A program made the position numbers and the translations under genes. Shown here piece after piece: positions 59,247-64,000 of a stretch of 64,000 bases of DNA (positions within the stretch are counted from its first letter, which is position 1; the number at the start of each line of letters is the position of its first letter). The notes under the pieces are model-generated. The model was not told where the DNA came from, searched no databases, and saw only the letters and a list, made by a program, of their open reading frames with translations. Location of the stretch: assembly GCA_000739535.1 (NCBI GenBank), contig DF820469.1, positions 361,913-425,912 on the forward strand, read 5' to 3'. The stretch comes from Candidatus Vecturithrix granuli. Lineage in GTDB: Bacteria > Moduliflexota > Moduliflexia > Moduliflexales > Moduliflexaceae.

Positions 59247-60221
59247 ATGAAAAAGTTGATGGTTTTTTCTCTGGTACTTGCTCTTGTGCTCTGCGGAATC
59301 TCTACGGTTTTCGCAGAAGAGTGGAAGATTGCCTTTATTCCCAAGCTGATCGGAATTCCGTATTTTAACGCAATGGAAAAAGGCGGATTGCAAGCTGAAA
59401 AGGAACTGGGAATTAAATTTATCTATACCGGTCCAACGACCGCTGACTCGGCAAAACAGATCGAAATGATTGATAACCTGATTACGCAGGGTGTCGATGC
59501 GATTACTGTTGCACCGAACGATCCGGTCGCGATTGCCCCGATTCTGAAGAAGGCAAGAGAAAAGGGGATTGTTGTATTGACCTCTGATACGGACGGCGCG
59601 TTAGATGTGCGCCAGGCGTTTGTCAACCAGGCCAAGGAAGAAGATATTGCGAATACGGTGATTGATGAACTGGCAAAACAGATGAACGAAGAGGGACAAT
59701 TGGCGGTAGTTTCCTGCGGGCCGACAGCCTGGAACCTTAACACCTGGATTTTGCACCAGAATGCCCGTCTGTCCCAGTATCCCAAGATGGAACTGCTGAC
59801 CGTCAGATACGCTGGCGAAGATGTGCAGAACGGCATCCGCGTGGCCTTAGACGTCATGTCCGCATTTCCTGAATTAAAAGGCTTAATCGGAGAATGTTCG
59901 ACCTCAGCGCCGGCAGTAGCGGAAGCGATCAAACAGGCCGGAAAAATTGGACAGGTCAAAGGAATTGGGATTTCAGTGCCTTCAATGATGCGGCCCTACG
60001 TCAAAGAAGAAGTAATTGAGAGCTTTGTGCTTTGGGATCCGGTCAAATTAGGCTATCTGACAGTTTGGGCTGCCAAAGAATTGCTCGAAGGTCGTGATTT
60101 TGCAGAATGGACTGAGGTTCCGAATGTGGGCAAGGTGGAATATGTCGCTGACAAAAAGATGCTTGTCCTTGGCCCTCCCACGGTGTTTACGAAAGAAAAT
60201 GTTGACAATTACGATTTCTAA
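59247..60221 (+). CDS. Rhamnose/AI-2-type ABC transporter substrate-binding protein
   Basis: Periplasmic binding protein of 324 aa, of the RhaS/LsrB branch of the ribose-type family. A signal peptide ends STVFA-E. The mature protein has WKIAFIPKLIGIPYFNAMEKG, TGPTTADSAKQIEMIDNLI, GVDAITVAPNDPVAI, VLTSDTDGALDVRQAFVNQA and LWDPVKLGYLTVWAAKELL. The phrases TGPTTAD and LWDP occur in LsrB-like and RhaS-like proteins. AAGGAGGGG precedes the ATG. Together with one ATPase and two permeases downstream this gives the lsr/rha gene layout. Which ligand it binds is not settled. Confidence 0.88.
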   Translation: MKKLMVFSLVLALVLCGISTVFAEEWKIAFIPKLIGIPYFNAMEKGGLQAEKELGIKFIYTGPTTADSAKQIEMIDNLITQGVDAITVAPNDPVAIAPILKKAREKGIVVLTSDTDGALDVRQAFVNQAKEEDIANTVIDELAKQMNEEGQLAVVSCGPTAWNLNTWILHQNARLSQYPKMELLTVRYAGEDVQNGIRVALDVMSAFPELKGLIGECSTSAPAVAEAIKQAGKIGQVKGIGISVPSMMRPYVKEEVIESFVLWDPVKLGYLTVWAAKELLEGRDFAEWTEVPNVGKVEYVADKKMLVLGPPTVFTKENVDNYDF

Positions 60222-60322
60222 TTGCGCTGGTACGTTCGAGGCCGTGGACGGAATGACGGCATGAACATGGCAGGCGCGAATGTGCGCCTGCCATTTTTGC
60301 GAGTGAGAGGGGATTGCACATT

Positions 60323-61810
60323 GTGAACACAATCATTGCTGTGACAGATATTTCGAAAGCCTATGGCGGGGTCAAAGCGTTGAATAGCGTTTCTTTTGAT
60401 CTGCTGAAAGGGGAAGTACATGCCTTAGTCGGACAAAATGGTGCGGGCAAATCAACGCTGATCAGAATCTTATCCGGGGCAACTCAGGCTGACGAAGGCC
60501 GCATATTTTATGATGGGCAGGAGGCGCACATTTCATCTCCGCGCGCAGCCTTTAACATGGGAATCGCGACAGTCTATCAGGAACCCTCCATTTATCCTGA
60601 TCTCAATGTGGTTGAGAACATCTATATGGGAAGGGAATTGAAGGATCGGTTCGGTAATATTCTCTGGGATGAACAGCGCCAACAAGCGATTTCCATCTTT
60701 CAAACTCTGAACATCGATCCGCATTTTCTGGATAGCCGCATGGGAGATCTCGGCATGGGAATCCAGCAGTTAGTCCTGATCGCTAAAGCGCTTTCCCATG
60801 AAGCGAAAATGATGATTTTCGATGAACCGACTTCGATCCTCTCAGAAAAAGAAACTGAGACTTTGTTCGATATTATTCGGCGGCTGAAAAAGCGCGAGGT
60901 CGGGATTATCTATATCAGTCACCGTCTTGAAGAGGTCTTTGAAATCGCGGATCGCGTCACGATCATGCGCGATGGCGAGGTGAAAGGCACGTTTCAGACG
61001 CAGGAACTCACACGAGACAACATTATTGAAATGATGGCCGGCAAAGCCTTGATGAGTCCAACCGACCGAAAGAGTACCAGAACTGATGAACAGGTGCTTG
61101 AAGTCAGGAATTTGAGCAGCCCTTCTCGTTACCATGATGTCAGTTTTGCTCTGCACAAAGGGGAAATTCTCGGCATTTTCGGTCTGGTCGGTTCCGGGAG
61201 AACCGATGTTGCGCAAGCCGTCTTTGGGGCAAACCCTCCTGAAAGCGGACAGATCTTTGTTCACGGAACGGCCGTAACCCTCCATCATCCCTCACAAGCC
61301 TTGAAACATGGCATTGCCTATCTTCCCAAAGATCGTAAGGTTGAGGGACTGTTTGGCATTATGACGATAATGGAGAATTTATCGATCTCCATTATTCAAT
61401 TATTATCCAGATTTGGTTTCTTTGTTGATTTCAGGCGCGAGATCGCCTTTGCGAGCCAGACGGTCCAGGAGACTTCGATAAAGATTCCGGGATTAAAGTC
61501 CAAGGTCACAGCCCTGAGCGGCGGCAATCAGCAAAAAGTCGTGCTTGCTCGTTGGCTGGCGCAAAATCCGAAAATTTTGATTTTGGATGAACCCACCCGT
61601 GGGATTGATGTAGCTTCAAAAGAGGAAATCCACAATCGCATTTTTGCTCTGGCCTCCCAGGGGATTTCCATCATCATCATTTCTTCCGAATTGCCGGAAG
61701 TGATGAAACTCAGCGACCGGGTTCTTGTCATGCACGAAGGCAAAATTTCCGGGACTTTTGCACAAGGGGAAGCAGATTCGACAACTATTTTGAAGGCGGC
61801 AATAGGGTAA
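60323..61810 (+). CDS. Rhamnose/AI-2-type ABC transporter ATP-binding protein
   Basis: Two-NBD ATPase of 495 aa. The first NBD has LVGQNGAGKSTLIRILSG, an unusual GIQQLVLIAKALS signature region, and MMIFDEPTSILSEKE. The second has GIFGLVGSGRTDVAQAV (Arg in place of the P-loop Lys), LSGGNQQKVVLARWLA and LILDEPTRGIDVASK. The GTG at 60323 gives a spacing of 10 nt from GAGAGGGG; a TTG at 60314 is too close to it. It is the second gene of the importer operon, about 100 bp after the binding-protein gene, and the first permease starts 5 bp after it. Confidence 0.93.
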   Translation: MNTIIAVTDISKAYGGVKALNSVSFDLLKGEVHALVGQNGAGKSTLIRILSGATQADEGRIFYDGQEAHISSPRAAFNMGIATVYQEPSIYPDLNVVENIYMGRELKDRFGNILWDEQRQQAISIFQTLNIDPHFLDSRMGDLGMGIQQLVLIAKALSHEAKMMIFDEPTSILSEKETETLFDIIRRLKKREVGIIYISHRLEEVFEIADRVTIMRDGEVKGTFQTQELTRDNIIEMMAGKALMSPTDRKSTRTDEQVLEVRNLSSPSRYHDVSFALHKGEILGIFGLVGSGRTDVAQAVFGANPPESGQIFVHGTAVTLHHPSQALKHGIAYLPKDRKVEGLFGIMTIMENLSISIIQLLSRFGFFVDFRREIAFASQTVQETSIKIPGLKSKVTALSGGNQQKVVLARWLAQNPKILILDEPTRGIDVASKEEIHNRIFALASQGISIIIISSELPEVMKLSDRVLVMHEGKISGTFAQGEADSTTILKAAIG

Positions 61811-61815
61811 ACGCT

Positions 61816-62775
61816 ATGAAACTCACCAAAACACTCTTCGAACGCACAGAATTTACAGTGCTGACGTTCATCTTTCTGATCGGGCTATTTTTATCGCTTG
61901 CTACAAATACGTTTTTGACATTCAATAATCTCATGAATATTCTCCTCGATATTTCCGGCATTGCGATTGCCAGTATCGGGATCACCATGGTGATTATCAC
62001 CGGTGGGATTGATGTTTCAACCGGGGCGATTCTTGGGGTCACGGCATTTTTTGTCGGCAAACTTGTCGAAACAGGAGCGAACCCTGTCATCACGGTGTTT
62101 GTAGCGATTGTGGTCGGGGCATTGCTTGGCTCGATCAATGGAGCGTTGGTGAGTTACGGCAATATTCCTCCGATTATCACCACTCTGGGGACAATGAACA
62201 TCTATCGCGCGGCAACATTCACGTTATTACAGGGGAAATGGATTAATCTGCTTCAGGCACCGCAAACGATTACTCCTATAGGTCTGGGGCGGGTCTCCGG
62301 AATTCCTGTCCCCTTTCTGATCGCGTTAGTGCTAATTACTATTGCTTCGTATTTTTTGTATAAAAGAGCCACCGGCAGATACATCTATGCCATCGGAGGC
62401 GGATTGGAGGCGGCTCGTCTGGCTGGTATCAATATTAACAGTGTCCGGGTATTTATTTATGGCTTAACCGGCGTGGTTGTCGCCATGTCGTCTGTAATTT
62501 ACGTGGCCCGCACCAAAATTGTGCAGGCCAATACAGGCAGCGGATTTGAATTGGACGTGATTGCAGCAACCGTCCTGGGCGGAACGTCAATTCTCGGAGG
62601 CAAAGGCTCTGTGGTTGGTTCCTTACTGGGCGCGCTGCTGGTCGGAATGATTAAAAATGGACTAACGCTCATGAGCCGGCATATATCGGGCTTTATGGAA
62701 GGTATGGTGGTCGGAACATTAATCATTGTGATGGTCTTGATCGATATCTATCGCAAAAAGAGAACGGTGAACTGA
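61816..62775 (+). CDS. Rhamnose/AI-2-type ABC transporter permease 1
   Basis: Inner-membrane permease of 319 aa (BPD_transp_2 family). Landmarks are ITMVIITGGIDVSTGAILGV, IPPIITTLGTMNIYRAATF, YAIGGGLEAARLAGININ and DVIAATVLGGTSILGGKGS. It begins 5 bp after the ATPase stop and pairs with the second permease at 62900 as a heterodimer, as in RhaPQ or LsrCD. Confidence 0.92.
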   Translation: MKLTKTLFERTEFTVLTFIFLIGLFLSLATNTFLTFNNLMNILLDISGIAIASIGITMVIITGGIDVSTGAILGVTAFFVGKLVETGANPVITVFVAIVVGALLGSINGALVSYGNIPPIITTLGTMNIYRAATFTLLQGKWINLLQAPQTITPIGLGRVSGIPVPFLIALVLITIASYFLYKRATGRYIYAIGGGLEAARLAGININSVRVFIYGLTGVVVAMSSVIYVARTKIVQANTGSGFELDVIAATVLGGTSILGGKGSVVGSLLGALLVGMIKNGLTLMSRHISGFMEGMVVGTLIIVMVLIDIYRKKRTVN

Positions 62776-62781
62776 TCCACA

Positions 62782-62884
62782 CCCCACCCCCGGCTCCTCC
62801 CCAAAGGAGAGGGAGGACGTAGGCATTATCCGACGCGCCTCGTTCTGCGCTCCCCTCTCCTTTGGGGAGGGGCCGGGGGTGGGG
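62782..62884. repeat. Large C-rich palindrome between the two permease genes
   Basis: Arms of about 34 bp (62782-62815 and 62851-62884) with one or two mismatches. They contain the same CCCCACCCCCGGC and CTCCCCAAAGGAG blocks as the palindrome at 8192-8246. It lies between two genes of one operon, 7 bp after the first permease stop, and may limit expression of the second permease. Confidence 0.8.
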
Positions 62885-62899
62885 TATATAACCTCGCTT

Positions 62900-63886
62900 A
62901 TGAAAAACAATATTATTGATCGATTTATTACAGAGCGGCCATTGTTTTTACTCGTATTATTACTCGTCATTTTTGTGATTTTTTCAGCAATCATCCCCCG
63001 TTTTTTTTCCGTATATAACATTTTTAATATGTCGAAATACGGGGTTGAAATCGGTTTGCTGGCCCTGGCCGAAACCCTGGTCATTATTTCCGGCGGAGGA
63101 GGCATTGATCTGTCGGTCGGGTCAATGATGACGTTGACCACTGTGTTCCTCGGGCATCTCACAATCAGAATGGGACTCAATGTCTGGCTGGCCTCGATCG
63201 GAGCAGTTTTTGGCGGAGCGCTGCTAGGGCTGTTCAATGGAGCGTTGATCAACCTGACCGGAATCCTGCCTCTGATTGTGACCCTGAGCACCATGTATGC
63301 CTACAACTCGCTTGCCCTTGTCCTCAGCGCCGGCATGCCCATGCCCGGAGTCGGCGATATCCGGCAATTTCCGGAAAGTTTCTTTGTGTTAGGACAATCT
63401 GATCTGTTTGGCGGCATTCCCTTTCAAGTGCTCATTTTTTTTCTGCCCTTAACCCTGCTGCTCTGGTTTCTGCTCAGTAAAACCGTATTCGGCCGCTACT
63501 TGTACGCCGTGGGCTCAAACGCCAGAGCTGCGCATTTTGCCGCTATTCGGGTCACATATATCCGTTTATGGGTGTATGTGGCGTCAGGCACACTGGCCGG
63601 CATTGCTGCTGTCATCAAAGCCTCGCGGGTCGCTTCCGCCAGTCCCGACGCCGGGCTTGGTACTGAGCTTCAGGCTATCACCATTGCCGTGCTGGGCGGC
63701 GTCAATATCATGGGCGGCGAAGGCAAAATCGCCGGCACCTTTCTCAGCATTGCGATCATCACCATGATTTATAACGGCCTTGATCTCGGCGGAGTCCATT
63801 CGATCTGGCAAGTCGGCACCCTGGGCTTCATCCTGATTTTCAGCGTGCTGTTAAATCAATTCCTGATCCAGCGGCGGGGAGAGTAA
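62900..63886 (+). CDS. Rhamnose/AI-2-type ABC transporter permease 2
   Basis: Inner-membrane permease of 328 aa, the second half of the heterodimer. It has LVIISGGGGIDLSVGSMMTL, ILPLIVTLSTMYAYNSLAL, YAVGSNARAAHFAAI and AITIAVLGGVNIMGGEGK. The ATG at 62900 (MKNNIID) is chosen because the frame upstream (GTG 62879) lies within the palindrome. No good ribosome site precedes 62900, perhaps because the repeat inserted there. The remaining 114 bp of the window after it carry a repeat but no gene. Confidence 0.9.
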   Translation: MKNNIIDRFITERPLFLLVLLLVIFVIFSAIIPRFFSVYNIFNMSKYGVEIGLLALAETLVIISGGGGIDLSVGSMMTLTTVFLGHLTIRMGLNVWLASIGAVFGGALLGLFNGALINLTGILPLIVTLSTMYAYNSLALVLSAGMPMPGVGDIRQFPESFFVLGQSDLFGGIPFQVLIFFLPLTLLLWFLLSKTVFGRYLYAVGSNARAAHFAAIRVTYIRLWVYVASGTLAGIAAVIKASRVASASPDAGLGTELQAITIAVLGGVNIMGGEGKIAGTFLSIAIITMIYNGLDLGGVHSIWQVGTLGFILIFSVLLNQFLIQRRGE

Positions 63887-63945
63887 GTTTTTATCGTATT
63901 TCCCCCTTATCCCCCAGGGCTGTTAAGTTCTCACAAAACATCCCG

Positions 63946-63995
63946 TCTCGACTTCGCTCGACGTGCGGTGTTCCGGTCATCGAGCGAAGTCGAGA
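63946..63995. repeat. TCTCGACTTCGCTCGA inverted repeat
   Basis: Perfect 16-bp arms (63946-63961 and 63980-63995) with an 18-nt loop just after the importer operon. Probably a dispersed hairpin that may also end transcription. Confidence 0.6.
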
Positions 63996-64000
63996 TGACA

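Noticed and set aside
59423..59959. 178-codon minus-strand frame inside the binding-protein gene
   Set aside because: Shadow of the well-supported rhamnose/AI-2-type receptor on the plus strand.

Overview
The window looks like a chromosomal segment of a Gram-negative, heterotrophic bacterium with many importers. LptF and LptG and a heptosyltransferase-type glycosyltransferase point to a lipopolysaccharide outer membrane. Signal-peptide binding proteins, ribose-type ABC importers and a TAXI-type TRAP transporter point to a scavenging lifestyle. The mix (fused TRAP permease, several PEP-synthase-like ATP-grasp proteins, a bacterial queuosine-salvage enzyme, dispersed palindromes) would suit a deep-branching uncultured lineage such as Modulibacteria/KSB3. 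That placement is a guess; no rRNA or tRNA gene was found to test it.

Positions 1-13.0 kb (minus strand) form a sugar-uptake and catabolism locus. A LacI-type regulator with two matching palindromic operators precedes a complete ribose-type importer (ATPase, permease, binding protein), a RbsD/FucU-type mutarotase, a TIM-barrel isomerase/epimerase and a phosphomannose-isomerase-like cupin. A second importer follows (binding protein, ATPase, permease cut by the window edge). Two tandem HEPN/nucleotidyltransferase toxin-antitoxin pairs, one with a nonsense-mutated HEPN gene, sit between its binding protein and its ATPase. Positions 13.1-18.9 kb carry lptG-lptF, a divergent glycosyltransferase, a thioredoxin-fold protein and a dihydroorotate-dehydrogenase-like protein.

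Positions 19.0-46.6 kb form a nitrogen island. It holds glutamate dehydrogenase, then a run of very large proteins built from four copies of a PEP-synthase/PPDK N-terminal ATP-grasp module. None of the four has a visible phosphohistidine swivel or PEP-binding domain. They are combined with receiver-like, KaiC/RecA-like (P-loop lost), GAF-like and nucleotidyltransferase domains. A metallophosphoesterase and a second glutamate dehydrogenase whose catalytic lysine is alanine lie among them. A NifA-like sigma-54 activator, PII, AmtB, GltBD and GlnA follow. The upstream regions of glnB-amtB, gltBD and glnA share a GG-N10-GA element resembling a sigma-54 promoter. The largest protein (1677 aa) appears to be two ancestral genes joined through a 29-bp direct repeat. 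Removing one repeat unit would restore a perfect ATGA stop/start overlap, and this is the most unusual structure in the window.

Positions 46.7-64.0 kb hold mixed accessory genes: a membrane protein of unknown function, a queuosine-salvage (Qng1/DUF2419) protein, an orphan GlnQ-type ATPase, a CPBP protease with a TPR-SH3 lipoprotein, and a TPP riboswitch in front of an orphan thiamine-binding protein. A TAXI TRAP system interrupted by an SGNH hydrolase and a rhamnose/AI-2-type ABC importer (one binding protein, one ATPase, two permeases) complete the region. Several families of dispersed palindromes and near-identical terminators punctuate the intergenic spaces.
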